A stretch of 64,000 bases of DNA, taken from NCBI GenBank assembly GCA_964448115.1, contig CAYUVA010000018.1, positions 18,156 through 82,155 on the forward strand, read 5' to 3'. Shown piece by piece: positions 36,162 through 45,733 of this stretch. The notes beneath the pieces were generated by a model. It was not told the DNA's origin. It made no database searches and saw nothing but the letters and a program-made list of their open reading frames with translations. The position numbers were made by a program, and so were the translations under genes. How positions within the stretch are numbered: position 1 is the stretch's first letter; the number at the start of each line of letters is the position of its first letter. The DNA is from CAYUVA01 sp964448115 [NCBI: uncultured bacterium]. GTDB taxonomy: Bacteria; CAYUVA01.

Positions 36162-37688
36162 TTAAATTGACCTAACTAGGTTTTTAAGTTCAACGATTGT
36201 ATTACGCAGGGCTTGAAGGTTGCGCAACTTCAACAGGAATCTCAATATATACCCTGAGCGGAAATAGAAACGGCGATATGCGCTCCTGCGGAGGCGGATC
36301 AGCTCCTCGGACGGTAGCTCGCCGGCTGAGATGGTTCTGGAAGTGCTGCTGTCCCAGCAATATGGCGCAGGGGTTGCCTCATCATCGGCAGCATCGGGGA
36401 TCTGTTTGTTTGGTTGGATGATCGAGGATTTTACCCTCTCCCTATGGGAGATGGCAGGGGGAGAGGGTCTTTCACTCTCCGTTTGGGGTAGCGCCTGGGG
36501 GCTGAAGGCGCTCCCCCAGTCTGGTGTGGCTACCGAAAACGATGCAAAATCTATCGGCAACGACCGCGCAAGATCTATGGTCTCCTCGACCTGCCGAGCG
36601 CTCTCGCCGGGGAGTCCGAGCATAAAATATCCCAACACATCGAGCCTTGCTCGCTTCAGCCCGGCGACCGCCTCCCTAATGCCATCGAGGCTAATCCCCT
36701 TCTTGTGGCGCTTGAGCATCTCCTCGCTGCCGCTCTCGATGCCGACATTGACCAGGTGGCAGCCGGCTTGCGCCATTGCCATAGCCAGCACCTTATCGTG
36801 AAAGCGCAGGTCATAGTTGCATATCCAGGACACATCAAGCCCCGCCCGCAGGATCGCCTCGCATAGCTCAAAAAGGTGCTTCTTGCCCAGGTTCATGGTC
36901 GGGTCCTGAAAGAGTATCTCCCTTATGCCTAGTGCGCTCAGGTATCGCAGTTCATGGATGACATCCTCCACTGGGCGCTTGCTGTAGGGGATGGCTCGGA
37001 TGGCGCAAAACGAGCATCCCATCCCGCACCCCTTTGAGGTAACCACTACGGTGAACGGATTGCGCTTGCAGGCAGCCATCCTGTAGCTGTCGAGGTTGAA
37101 CAGCTCGTGCCTCGGCATCGGCACCTGGAAGCAATTCCTTGAATGATCCCTTTCCCCCTGGGATGGGATTGGGGTGAGTGCCTCAGGTCTCACATCCGAG
37201 TAAATATCGCGGTTATTTGCCCTGTATGCGATGGAGTTGAAACTGCTCTCCTTGCCTTTAAGATACTCCAGTATCTCAGGCGAGGCATAGTCGCAGAGGC
37301 AGGCGTCCAGCCCATCGAAACGCTCCAGGTAATACCGCGCGCAGAAATAGAAGATGGCGCTGGATGCGATCAGCCTGAATCCGAGCTTTGCCTTTAACGG
37401 CAGAAGAAAACCCATATCCTGCTCCATGGTCGCCGAGCCGGTGGCGAAGATGATGATACCAGGGGATAGCTGCTCGATCTGCTTGGTGCAGTCGTTTGGC
37501 GACATTCTCGGCATCATCGCATCGAGGACGCTTATGTCGAATTCGAGGTTGAGCAGCCCGCTCAGGTAGATCAGGTCCTGTGGTGGCCAGTAGTAAGCCC
37601 CCTTTGAGGAGAAGCTGCAATAGTAGTCTCGGATATATAGCTTATCGCCCGGTGGATTTAGCAGTAATAGCCTTCCTTCTTTTGGCAT
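36162..37688 (-). CDS. B12-binding domain radical SAM protein with repeat-derived inserts
   Basis: The cobalamin-binding part spans about 1-155. The radical SAM domain spans about 200-390, with cluster motif CGMGCSFC (Cys221, 225, 228), FQDPTMNLGKK and VGIESGSEEML. A tail follows with SEELIRLRRSAYRRFYFR. Two segments look foreign. Residues about 167-186 (EALTPIPSQGERDHSRN) and 393-445 (Pro/Ser-rich, with SPPAISHRERV) are coded by dispersed palindromic repeats that stay in frame. The substrate is unknown; neighbours do not indicate a pathway. Confidence 0.88.
   Translation of the reverse strand: MPKEGRLLLLNPPGDKLYIRDYYCSFSSKGAYYWPPQDLIYLSGLLNLEFDISVLDAMMPRMSPNDCTKQIEQLSPGIIIFATGSATMEQDMGFLLPLKAKLGFRLIASSAIFYFCARYYLERFDGLDACLCDYASPEILEYLKGKESSFNSIAYRANNRDIYSDVRPEALTPIPSQGERDHSRNCFQVPMPRHELFNLDSYRMAACKRNPFTVVVTSKGCGMGCSFCAIRAIPYSKRPVEDVIHELRYLSALGIREILFQDPTMNLGKKHLFELCEAILRAGLDVSWICNYDLRFHDKVLAMAMAQAGCHLVNVGIESGSEEMLKRHKKGISLDGIREAVAGLKRARLDVLGYFMLGLPGESARQVEETIDLARSLPIDFASFSVATPDWGSAFSPQALPQTESERPSPPAISHRERVKSSIIQPNKQIPDAADDEATPAPYCWDSSTSRTISAGELPSEELIRLRRSAYRRFYFRSGYILRFLLKLRNLQALRNTIVELKNLVRSI
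36433..36468. repeat. Palindromic repeat inside the radical SAM gene (distal copy)
   Basis: ACCCTCTCCC (36433-36442) and GGGAGAGGGT (36459-36468) form a perfect 10-bp inverted repeat within the coding frame. It lies in the insert between conserved parts of the protein. Confidence 0.7.
37145..37177. repeat. CTCACCCC-type repeat inside the radical SAM gene (proximal copy)
   Basis: Read on the minus strand this is CTCACCCCAATCCCATCCC followed by AGGGGGAAAGGG, the same family as 53229-53255 (CTCACCCCAGACCTCTCCC). It codes for the LTPIPSQGER peptide. Confidence 0.65.
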
Positions 37689-37732
37689 TGCGCGGTAGCC
37701 CTCTTTTTATTCACAGCAAATGAAGACTCAGT

Positions 37733-38371
37733 TCACTTCTTTTTGCCTTTGGCTGTGATTATCGGCTTACCATCTTTTATTGTTACGGTGAACTCGACCA
37801 CATCCGCACCGTGCTTCTTCTTTATATCATTCGCCCGTTTGGATAGTATCTTGGTCAGCTTCTCCTGGGAGATGGTTTTATTTGCGCCTACTAACTGTGA
37901 AGCCTTGTTATAGTTATCATGCAGAGATTTCATGGTGGCTTGTTCATTATGAGGGTCTTTTGTCATTACACTGAACTTGAAGTCCTCTGGATGTGCCTTT
38001 AACACTCTCTCCTTTGCCTCCCTGGATTCCTTGAGCGCTTCCTTCAGGTAGGCATGCAATCCTCCCTTCCTGCCGTACATGACGACATTGTCCATCTGGC
38101 GCATTTTCTTATACCAAAGCTCCCTCATGCTGTTATAACGAGCCACTACATTAAAATAGCGGAATCGGTCAGCGCTTTTCTTTAGTTGATCGCCAACATA
38201 CTTGTGCACCAGCTTGTTGAAAGCGATCTCGGTGAAGTTGGGTGGTCGTTTGAGCGCACCTGCGAAATACTGATTGTACTCGGAGCGCAGCTTGCGGAGC
38301 AACATCTCCATCTCAGCCAGGTCCTCCTCGAACTGGAGGCGATCGAACTCTTCCTTTACCTTCTTAGCCAT
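37733..38371 (-). CDS. MXAN_5187 C-terminal domain-like protein
   Basis: A cytoplasmic, mostly helical 212-residue protein. The core (FEEDLAEMEMLLRKLRSEYNQYF ... RPPNF ... RFRYFNVVARYNSMRELWYKKMRQ) matches what I recall of the MXAN_5187 C-terminal family of Myxococcota and relatives, function unknown. The C-terminus (VEFTVTIKDGKPIITAKGKKK) is a small strand-rich basic tail. It starts 15 bases after the zinc-ribbon gene stop, so the two are surely co-transcribed. Confidence 0.75.
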   Translation of the reverse strand: MAKKVKEEFDRLQFEEDLAEMEMLLRKLRSEYNQYFAGALKRPPNFTEIAFNKLVHKYVGDQLKKSADRFRYFNVVARYNSMRELWYKKMRQMDNVVMYGRKGGLHAYLKEALKESREAKERVLKAHPEDFKFSVMTKDPHNEQATMKSLHDNYNKASQLVGANKTISQEKLTKILSKRANDIKKKHGADVVEFTVTIKDGKPIITAKGKKK

Positions 38372-38386
38372 CCATTGATCACCCGA

Positions 38387-38776
38387 TCAACGATTCCCTA
38401 TATTCAATACTTTAAGAAGCGGAAGCCAAAGGCTTTGGGCAAACGGTCTCGGCTTGCCGTTGAAATAAAGCTCGAAGTCCTCGTTGCCCTCGACAAGTTC
38501 CAAGACTGGTCGAAGAAGGCTAAGTTCATTAATCGGTATAGTTATGCAGTGTTCAGAATGATCCTTGCTTTCGCTTCGCGAGTATCCCTTGAATTCGGTG
38601 AGCTTGTTAATCAATTCCGGTGAGGCGTCCTTGGTTGCTTTAACCACGATATTCACTAGCAGGCACTCGCGGGTGAGTCGGTTTTCGTGTAGGTTGAATC
38701 CGCAGCGGGGGCATACCTCGGTAACGCCTTCTAAACCGCAATATGAGCAGAAGGTCTCTATGTTTTCGGAAATCAT
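38387..38776 (-). CDS. Small zinc-ribbon protein, unknown function
   Basis: A 129-residue protein with an N-terminal zinc ribbon (CSYC, Cys10/13, and CPRC, Cys22/25), then an alpha/beta domain of about 95 residues with no motif I know. It precedes the MXAN_5187-like gene by 15 bases in what looks like a two-gene unit. No function can be given. Confidence 0.75.
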   Translation of the reverse strand: MISENIETFCSYCGLEGVTEVCPRCGFNLHENRLTRECLLVNIVVKATKDASPELINKLTEFKGYSRSESKDHSEHCITIPINELSLLRPVLELVEGNEDFELYFNGKPRPFAQSLWLPLLKVLNIGNR

Positions 38777-39059
38777 TTTTTTATTATCTTATCTTGGTAA
38801 ACAATTTGTACTTTTTTCTATCACACAACCAGATATCAGTCAATCGAGGCTGTTATGCAATCCATATTCAGGTCTATCTGGGAACTTATATCAGTTGGCT
38901 CGCCAGCATTTTCTTTAGATGAATGAAATCTAGCTTTTTAAGTGAAACTTATAAATATTAACTTGGTATGAAAATGCCATTGCAACCAGGAAAAACCAGG
39001 CTGAAAGCCAGCTAAGGAATGATGGGTGATAAGGGCTAGCAATGTCTTCAGATTCGTTG

Positions 39060-39236
39060 TTATCGAGGCACCTCGGAAAGTTGTCGTTGTCGCCACACCT
39101 TGAGAACAATGCCTATCAACGCCAATGCTGCGAAGATTCCCCCTGCAAAGAAGGTAAAGGATGCGCCGAGCCACTGAAGCGAGCAGAACAGATAAGGCAA
39201 GAGGGTAATGCCAGGGATTTTTCGCCTCGTTGCCAT
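39060..39236 (-). CDS. 58-residue membrane protein after the GT2 gene
   Basis: ATG 39236 to TAA 39060 encodes a basic N-terminus (MATRRKIPG), a long hydrophobic stretch with two possible helices (ITLLPYLFCSLQWLGASF and GGIFAALALIGIVLKVW) and a basic tail. The frame is 100 bases downstream of the GT2 stop on the same strand. No strong ribosome site is visible. The composition is clearly that of a small inner-membrane protein; the function is unknown. Bases 38777-39059 beyond it hold nothing I can support. Confidence 0.55.
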   Translation of the reverse strand: MATRRKIPGITLLPYLFCSLQWLGASFTFFAGGIFAALALIGIVLKVWRQRQLSEVPR

Positions 39237-39335
39237 GGATTGCCGGCATGTTCAATGCCCCGAACTTTCGTATTATTGCGGTTTGCAGGACGAATATACC
39301 GACAGCTTTCAGCCAGAACTTTATGTAAGAAACGA

Positions 39336-40208
39336 TTATCTCCCTCTATACCTCATCCTTTTGCTATGTTTTTGTCGAAGATGTTCTATGACCTCGCTTT
39401 CATGGTATTGCTCATCGCCCCTGAAGCGTGCAGCCAGGTAGCCATAAAGCATGGCAGACCCCCCTAATAAATAAGGCGGGATGAACATGTTCTTGATCGC
39501 CCGTAAAGCCATAAATGGCAGCTTGTATCCCAGATACCACGCCACTTCTCCGTGAACCGCCTTGCCTTTGATCGCTCCCAGTGTACTGCCTGTTCTGCGG
39601 TGGTGTATGAACCTTATTTCTGGGAAACTTCTCACTTTCCAGCCGAGCATCTCCGCCTTGAGTTCATCTATCGTATCCCAGCCTCTTCTGGGGATGATGC
39701 CGCCTACCTGCTTAAGCACTGTTGCTCGATAGAATTTGCACGCTCCCCGCACATGGTCTCCAGGCACCCTCTCTAGCTTCAATCCATGAACGGTTGGGGA
39801 ATATGCGCCTCCGCCGGCGATACCGAGCGTTGGATCATTGTTGAATTGCTCGATAATGCGCTCGAAGAAATCGACCTCGAAGCTGACATCGGTATCGAGA
39901 AAGACAACCAAGTCATGGATGCTGATATCGCCGGCGATGCCCAGCCCGTAGTGCAGCGCTGGCGCCCCGCCCTGCCTTTGCCGGGCAACCTTACCGGCAA
40001 AGGGATGCAGCTCGATCCAGGGATACTTCTCAGCGTAGGATTGAACGATTTTTACCGTATCGTCCGTGGAGCCGTGATCCACTATGATCCAGCGCCCTGG
40101 CTTGATCGACTGGCTGATTACCGACTCGATGGTCTTAGCGATGAACTCCTGTTCGTTTCTGGTCGGCGAGATTATAAGTATCTTCGGATGAACTTCCAGC
40201 TTATATAT
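39336..40208 (-). CDS. Glycosyltransferase family 2 with non-canonical start
   Basis: Standard GT2 (GT-A) motifs are in frame: KILIISPTRNEQEFI, WIIVDHGSTDDT, VVFLDTDVSFE (DxD) and GWDTIDELKAEM near the acceptor end. A basic amphipathic tail follows. The first usual start codon, a GTG at 40082, falls inside the nucleotide-binding motif and would delete the first strand. Upstream the frame is open for about 50 codons to a stop that lies within the citrate synthase end, but it holds no ATG, GTG or TTG. AAGGA lies 7 bases before an in-frame ATA (40208-40206); a CTG at 40199 is the other option. Probably translated with citrate synthase. Confidence 0.8.
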   Translation of the reverse strand: MYKLEVHPKILIISPTRNEQEFIAKTIESVISQSIKPGRWIIVDHGSTDDTVKIVQSYAEKYPWIELHPFAGKVARQRQGGAPALHYGLGIAGDISIHDLVVFLDTDVSFEVDFFERIIEQFNNDPTLGIAGGGAYSPTVHGLKLERVPGDHVRGACKFYRATVLKQVGGIIPRRGWDTIDELKAEMLGWKVRSFPEIRFIHHRRTGSTLGAIKGKAVHGEVAWYLGYKLPFMALRAIKNMFIPPYLLGGSAMLYGYLAARFRGDEQYHESEVIEHLRQKHSKRMRYRGR

Positions 40209-40231
40209 TCTATTGTCCTTGTTTATTCCCT

Positions 40232-41515
40232 CTATTTCTTTCCTTTAACGAAGTCCTTTATCCACTCGGTTGAGACCGACTTCGGTCTGGTGATCGGGGT
40301 GCCTAGTGCACGATTGATCACCAACTGTGCCAGCATTCCCATTGTACGAGAGACGCTAAAGAAGACGGTGTAGAAGGGGAACTCTGTAATGCCGTAGTGA
40401 TATAGTGCTGCGCCACTTCCGGCATCGACATTCGGCCACGGGTTCTTCGCCTTGCCGTGCTCCTTAAGGATATCCGGAACCGTCTGGAACATCAGATCGA
40501 CCGTCTTGAAGACCTGGTCATCCGGGTAGTACTTCTTGCCGAATTCATAAAGGGCTGTAAACCTTGGATCTGTAACCCTAAGCACGGCATGTCCGTAGCC
40601 GGGGATAACCTGCCTGTTGTTCAGCAATGACCAGGCATAGTCTGTCAACTGCTGCTTGGTCGGCACGCCGCCGTATTTCTCGATCAATGAAAGCACGAAT
40701 CCCAGGCACTCCTGGTTTGCCAATCCGTGCAGCGGTCCTGCCAGCCCGTTCAATCCAGCCGATACGGCATAATAAGCATCGGAAAGCGCGGAGCCGACCG
40801 TGTGGCAGGTGTTGGCGCTTACATTGCCTCCCTCGTGGTCGCAGTGCAGGGTCAGGTATAGCCTCACCAGGTCTGCAAACTCGCCATCAGGGTCATCAAG
40901 CCCTAGCATCCGTGCATAATTTCCACCCCAGTCCAGGTCAGGATTCGACTCGATGCGTGGACCCTTGCCGAAGCGAAGTCGATAGACCCCGGCAGCGATG
41001 ACGGGGATCTTTGCCAATATGTTCAACGCATCCTCCAAAGTCGGCTGCCAGTACTCCTCCTTGGGCATCCCCTCCTTGTATCTCTGTGCGAACCTTGACA
41101 TCGGCTGTAAGAGCAGCACCGCTGAGTCGAGCATGGTCATGGGGTGCGTGTCATTAGGCATAGCCTCCAGAACCCTCCATATATATTCTGGTACATTGGC
41201 TCTGTTAGCCAGGTCTTTTTGCAGCGAAGCCAGCTCATCATCGGTTGGTTTTCTTCCAGTGAGCAGCAAGAAGAATATCGCCTCGGGCAACTGATCCGTG
41301 AGATTGGCGATGGGAATTCCCCTTATGATCAGCCCCTTGTCAGGCTCCACCACCGAGGTATCGCAAACCATTCCCTTTACGCCGCGCATCCCGCCATAAG
41401 CCTGTGCAACAGTAACCTCGGAGATGACTACATTACCGTATTCCTTAAGGAGACCTCTTATTTCCTGCCTCATGGAATCGACTTGACTTCCAAAAACATC
41501 ATGTAAACTCGGCAT
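40232..41515 (-). CDS. gltA: Citrate synthase, eukaryote-like type
   Basis: It condenses oxaloacetate and acetyl-CoA to citrate. The catalytic His motifs are present in the mitochondrial form: HCDHEGGNVSANT, NGLAGPLHGLANQE, and VIPGYGHAVLRVTDPRF; the Asp region is KNPWPNVDAGSG. These are much closer to mitochondrial citrate synthases than to GltA of E. coli, as known for Geobacter. At 427 residues it lacks a transit peptide. A good AAAGGACGG ribosome site lies before the ATG. Together with PFOR and fumarase it suggests an oxidative or reverse TCA route. Confidence 0.95.
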   Translation of the reverse strand: MPSLHDVFGSQVDSMRQEIRGLLKEYGNVVISEVTVAQAYGGMRGVKGMVCDTSVVEPDKGLIIRGIPIANLTDQLPEAIFFLLLTGRKPTDDELASLQKDLANRANVPEYIWRVLEAMPNDTHPMTMLDSAVLLLQPMSRFAQRYKEGMPKEEYWQPTLEDALNILAKIPVIAAGVYRLRFGKGPRIESNPDLDWGGNYARMLGLDDPDGEFADLVRLYLTLHCDHEGGNVSANTCHTVGSALSDAYYAVSAGLNGLAGPLHGLANQECLGFVLSLIEKYGGVPTKQQLTDYAWSLLNNRQVIPGYGHAVLRVTDPRFTALYEFGKKYYPDDQVFKTVDLMFQTVPDILKEHGKAKNPWPNVDAGSGAALYHYGITEFPFYTVFFSVSRTMGMLAQLVINRALGTPITRPKSVSTEWIKDFVKGKK

Positions 41516-41645
41516 CTTATCAACCCGTCCTTTCTACAACTATGATTGGCTCGTTCTTTACTAACCATACAAAAGATCTTTTCTTCGGATTTCTTATGGT
41601 ACATCTACTGCTAAAAAAATGCAATAGCTGGCTGCGAACGGTCTC

Positions 41646-43187
41646 CTATTCCCATTCTATGGTAGCTGGTGGTTTGCTGGAGATATCGTAAACAACTCGG
41701 TTGACCCCTTTGACCTCGTTTATTATGCGGTTTGATATCCTGCCAAGGAGATTATATGGTAGTTGTGCCCAGTCCGCGGTCATTCCATCATCGCTTCTCA
41801 CAGCCCTTATTGCTATAACATTCTCGTAGCTTCGCTCATCCCCCATGACGCCGACCGTCTTGATGGGAAGCAGCACGCCGAATGCCTGCCAAAGCTCGTA
41901 GTAAAGCCCGGCTGCCTTTATCTCGCCAACGATTATGTCATCAGCGTGTTGCAGGATTTTTATTCTCTCATCCGTAACCTCCCCAAGTATGCGCACGGCG
42001 AGCCCGGGTCCGGGGAACGGCTGCCTGAGGGCGATCGAGCGATCCAGTCCCAGCTTTAGGGCTACTTTTCGCACCTCATCCTTGAACAGGTAGCGCAGTG
42101 GTTCGATAAGCTCCAGCTTCATAACTTCGGGCAATCCGCCAACATTATGGTGGCTCTTGATGGTCGCAGAGGGACCCTTTACGCTAACACTCTCTATGAC
42201 ATCGGGATACAGGGTTCCCTGCGCCAGGAAACGAATCCCCTTAAGCCTAGATGCAGCCTCCTCGAAGACGGCAATGAACTCCCTGCCGATGATCTTTCGT
42301 TTTTCTTCGGGATCGATCACATATTTTAATTTTGATAGGAATCTTTCCTTAGCATCGACAAGGGTTACTGGGAGGTGAAATTTTTCCTTGAACAGCTCGG
42401 TTACCTTTTGAGCCTCGTTCAGTCGTAGCAGTCCATTATCGATAAAGAAGCATTGTAATCGATCACCGATAGCTCGATGCACCAACATGGCAGTTACGCT
42501 GGAATCTACCCCTCCGCTGAGTGCACATATAACCTTTGCATCCTTAACTTTTTGCTTGATCAGCTCCACGGCTTCCTCGACAAATGAGCCCATGTTCCAG
42601 GAAGGGGTGCAATTGCATATCTTAAAGACAAAGTTTGCCAGGATCTTTTTTCCTCTTGTAGTATGTGCCACTTCGGGATGGAACTGCACCCCGTAGATCT
42701 TGCGATCATGGTCAGCTATGGCAGCAAGGGGGGCATTCGGTGTGCCGGCAAGGATCCTGAAGCCCCTTGGAAGCTCATCGATGCGATCCCCGTGGCTCAT
42801 CCAGACATCGAGGTTGCCGCCTGGAGCCACGATCTCCTCGAACAGGTATCTGTCATCATGCACGGCAATATTTGCATAGCCATATTCCCTGGCTAGGGAG
42901 TGGCTGACCGAACCGCCAAGCAGCAGCGCTATAAGCTGCATTCCATAACAGATGCCTAAAATTGGGCATCCCAATTCCAGGAGCGCCATTTTTATCATCG
43001 GCGCGTTATCATCATAGACGCTCATCGGTCCGCCGGAGAGTATTATCCCCGCTGGCTGGAAGCTTTCTACTTCGGCAAGGGATATATTGTAAGGTTGGAT
43101 TTCGCTATAGACATTAAGTTCCCTTATGCGCCGTGCGATGAGTTGCGTATATTGTGAGCCGAAATCGATGATCAGTATCTTATCCAT
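41646..43187 (-). CDS. guaA: GMP synthase (glutamine-hydrolysing)
   Basis: It aminates XMP to GMP. The class I amidotransferase domain (1-190) has the catalytic Cys in [12 protein letters not shown] and HPEV. The ATP pyrophosphatase P-loop is [10 protein letters not shown] (about 225). The dimerisation domain ends in the family sequence [10 protein letters not shown]. Full length at 513. GGAAGGATC precedes the ATG. No purine riboswitch is evident in the short upstream gap. Confidence 0.97.
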   Translation of the reverse strand: MDKILIIDFGSQYTQLIARRIRELNVYSEIQPYNISLAEVESFQPAGIILSGGPMSVYDDNAPMIKMALLELGCPILGICYGMQLIALLLGGSVSHSLAREYGYANIAVHDDRYLFEEIVAPGGNLDVWMSHGDRIDELPRGFRILAGTPNAPLAAIADHDRKIYGVQFHPEVAHTTRGKKILANFVFKICNCTPSWNMGSFVEEAVELIKQKVKDAKVICALSGGVDSSVTAMLVHRAIGDRLQCFFIDNGLLRLNEAQKVTELFKEKFHLPVTLVDAKERFLSKLKYVIDPEEKRKIIGREFIAVFEEAASRLKGIRFLAQGTLYPDVIESVSVKGPSATIKSHHNVGGLPEVMKLELIEPLRYLFKDEVRKVALKLGLDRSIALRQPFPGPGLAVRILGEVTDERIKILQHADDIIVGEIKAAGLYYELWQAFGVLLPIKTVGVMGDERSYENVIAIRAVRSDDGMTADWAQLPYNLLGRISNRIINEVKGVNRVVYDISSKPPATIEWE

Positions 43188-43293
43188 ACTATAGGATCCT
43201 TCCAGGATTATTTATCCCGATTCTCGTTTTATGATAGCAAATTTCCTCCCAAATGGGATCGATACCTTGGCTTTTTAATGATCAAAAAGTAGG

Positions 43294-45675
43294 TTATGGA
43301 GAGGATATCTTCACCTTTGGATTGGAGATTGGAAAACGTGGCTTGAACAGGATCAGACAAGCTGGGGTCAGGAAGAGATCCCCAACCAGCGCAGATGCCA
43401 TAACCACCATGGATAAAGCGCCAAATATCGACGTTGCATCGAACTCGCTGAATAAAAGCAGGATGAATCCGCCGATCAGAATAACCGAGGTGAGCATGAT
43501 CGCCCTGCCGGTGGTCATCATGGTCTCCTTTATAGCTAATTCATGATCCCCCAGGCGACCGAACTCCTCCCTGAACCTGGAGAGGAAGTGTATGGTATCA
43601 TCCACCGCCAAGCCCAATGCCACACAGAAGATTACCGAAGTTGAGGGCTTCAAGGCGATGCCTGCATATCCCATAATGCCCATTGCTATGGCTATAGGGA
43701 TAAGGTTTGGGATCATGCTGATAAAGCCGATCTTAGGCGATCTAAAAACGATGGTCATCAATATACAGATCAGAAAAATAGCTAAGATAAGGCTCTTGAT
43801 CAGATCCTTGACCATATTTAACAAGATATGCCATGCCAGAACCGATGAACCGGTAATTGCATAGCTTATTCCTTCAATGCCAGCCAGCTCCTGGTTTATA
43901 ATGATATTCAGCCCATCTACTAGTTCATCTCCTTTGGTTGAACCGATATCATTGATTAAAAGCGATATTCTTGCGTTTCGGAAGGACTCATCTACCAGTG
44001 TGAAGATCTCCCGTTCCCCGGACATCTCGTATAGAAGTATAAGTTGTGCTGCCAATTCTTTGCTCTGCGGTACTCGATAGTATGCCACATCATCCCCATG
44101 CAGTGCGCTGTTCATCTTCATTAGAAGATCGACCATGCTCAGGGCTCTCCCCACATCGGGTAATTGCAATGCTTTTTCCTGGATCCGTCTTAGAGCACCT
44201 AGCACCTGTGGCTCCTTGAAGGCATCCATATTCTCGGCGGTTAGCAGGATCTCGATGGGTACCACGCCGTACAGGTTTTCCTCCATGAAGACATTCCCTT
44301 TATATAGATAAGTATGTTCCTTTATATCCTCGAAAAGACGAATCTCAGCCTTGATTCTCAAGATACCGATCATTGATAATACAATGATAATCGAGCCGAT
44401 CATCATTACCAGCCAGGGATGCTTAGTCGTGTAATAGCCCAGAAATACAAGTATCTTATTGATTAGTCCTCTTTCGAACTTTCTTTTCACCTTCCCGGAG
44501 GGGATCTTACAAAGGGATAATGAGACCGGCACCCCAGTTACCGAGATAATGAAGGCGAAGATAGCGCCAGCAGCGGCGTAGATTCCGAACTCTCTTACCA
44601 TGTTTACCGAGCTTATTGCCAAAGAGCCGAAGCCTATGGCAGTGGTTAATGCGGTCAAAAAACATGCTATTCCCACCAGGGAGAGGGTCCTTACGATGAT
44701 CTTTCTTCTTGACATGCCCACCTCGATGGTCTGGTAGTACTGGGTCATTATGTGGATAGCCACCGCCACTCCGATAACAAGAATGAGGGTTGGCAGGACG
44801 GTGCTGACGATATTGATCTCGCTTCCAGTCAGTGCCATCAGTCCCACGGTCCATATCAAACCGATTACGATCATGCTGCCAGGGATCAGCACTCCCGGCA
44901 GCGTCCGATATACCAAGGCCAACAAGATCGATATGAAAAGGGCTGCCAGTGGCGGAAAGATCGTGTTATCACGCTTGCTGAAGCGGACATACTCGTTTCT
45001 GACCATCGGCACTCCACCCAGATAGATCTGAGTGTTAAGTCGCTGGTTGTATTCGGGCAGAAATGATCTGATTTTGCTAAATATCTCCTGCCGATGTTCG
45101 TTGTCATCATAAGTCTCGTCTATATCAGCGAGTATAACGGCAGCGTTTCCATCCCTGGATACAAGATAGTCCCTGACCAGAGGATTATTCATGACCTTGT
45201 TTTTTATCGCCTGCGCCCCTTTTTTAGTCTTCGGAAGCGTTTGTATAAGCTGTTGAACCGAGAAGCCATCGTCTGTACCTTCGATATCCATGAAATCAGT
45301 AAGGCTTTGCACCTTCTCGATATAGGGCAGCTCCTTGAATGCCCTGGTCAGCTCATCCAAGTGCCTTAGATTCTGTGGCGTGAAAAGCTCATCGACCCTG
45401 AAGGCGCATAAGATAGTATTGTCGCTCTCACCGAATAGATTTACCAATCGCTCGTAGTCCGCCTTTTTGGGATCATCAGAGAGGAAAAACGACTCCAGGG
45501 TAAAATTGAATCGGATCTGGACAGCATTATATGCCCCAAACAAGGTCAATGATATGATGATAACCATATAAACAAATCGGTGTTTGAGCATGAAAGCGGT
45601 GAGCCTGGCGAAGAAGTTCGAGGATTCAGCGTTATTCCCAGGTTGCGACAATCTATTTTTCGACCCTATTTCCAT
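43294..45675 (-). CDS. RND/MMPL superfamily transporter
   Basis: Two repeats of one helix, a large periplasmic loop and a five-helix bundle are seen (first helix about residue 28-48 of the ATG form). The second helical bundle has the GLAVDDTIHFLSRFREEF motif of MMPL/hopanoid-type exporters, and the first has VGVAVAIHIMTQYYQ. The family exports lipids or hydrophobic compounds using the proton gradient. I choose ATG 45675; an upstream TTG at 45708 would add 11 residues but has no ribosome site. No membrane-fusion partner is adjacent. Confidence 0.88.
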   Translation of the reverse strand: MEIGSKNRLSQPGNNAESSNFFARLTAFMLKHRFVYMVIIISLTLFGAYNAVQIRFNFTLESFFLSDDPKKADYERLVNLFGESDNTILCAFRVDELFTPQNLRHLDELTRAFKELPYIEKVQSLTDFMDIEGTDDGFSVQQLIQTLPKTKKGAQAIKNKVMNNPLVRDYLVSRDGNAAVILADIDETYDDNEHRQEIFSKIRSFLPEYNQRLNTQIYLGGVPMVRNEYVRFSKRDNTIFPPLAALFISILLALVYRTLPGVLIPGSMIVIGLIWTVGLMALTGSEINIVSTVLPTLILVIGVAVAIHIMTQYYQTIEVGMSRRKIIVRTLSLVGIACFLTALTTAIGFGSLAISSVNMVREFGIYAAAGAIFAFIISVTGVPVSLSLCKIPSGKVKRKFERGLINKILVFLGYYTTKHPWLVMMIGSIIIVLSMIGILRIKAEIRLFEDIKEHTYLYKGNVFMEENLYGVVPIEILLTAENMDAFKEPQVLGALRRIQEKALQLPDVGRALSMVDLLMKMNSALHGDDVAYYRVPQSKELAAQLILLYEMSGEREIFTLVDESFRNARISLLINDIGSTKGDELVDGLNIIINQELAGIEGISYAITGSSVLAWHILLNMVKDLIKSLILAIFLICILMTIVFRSPKIGFISMIPNLIPIAIAMGIMGYAGIALKPSTSVIFCVALGLAVDDTIHFLSRFREEFGRLGDHELAIKETMMTTGRAIMLTSVILIGGFILLLFSEFDATSIFGALSMVVMASALVGDLFLTPACLILFKPRFPISNPKVKISSP

Positions 45676-45733
45676 TTGCAGTGCATGATAGCACAAACAA
45701 TTAACCAAAGGGGAGATATCGATACAAATGTCT

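Noticed and set aside
38938-39255. 105-codon minus-strand frame overlapping the 58-residue membrane protein
   Set aside because: Its product shows no domain-like pattern, while the other frame has a clear membrane-protein pattern with basic ends.
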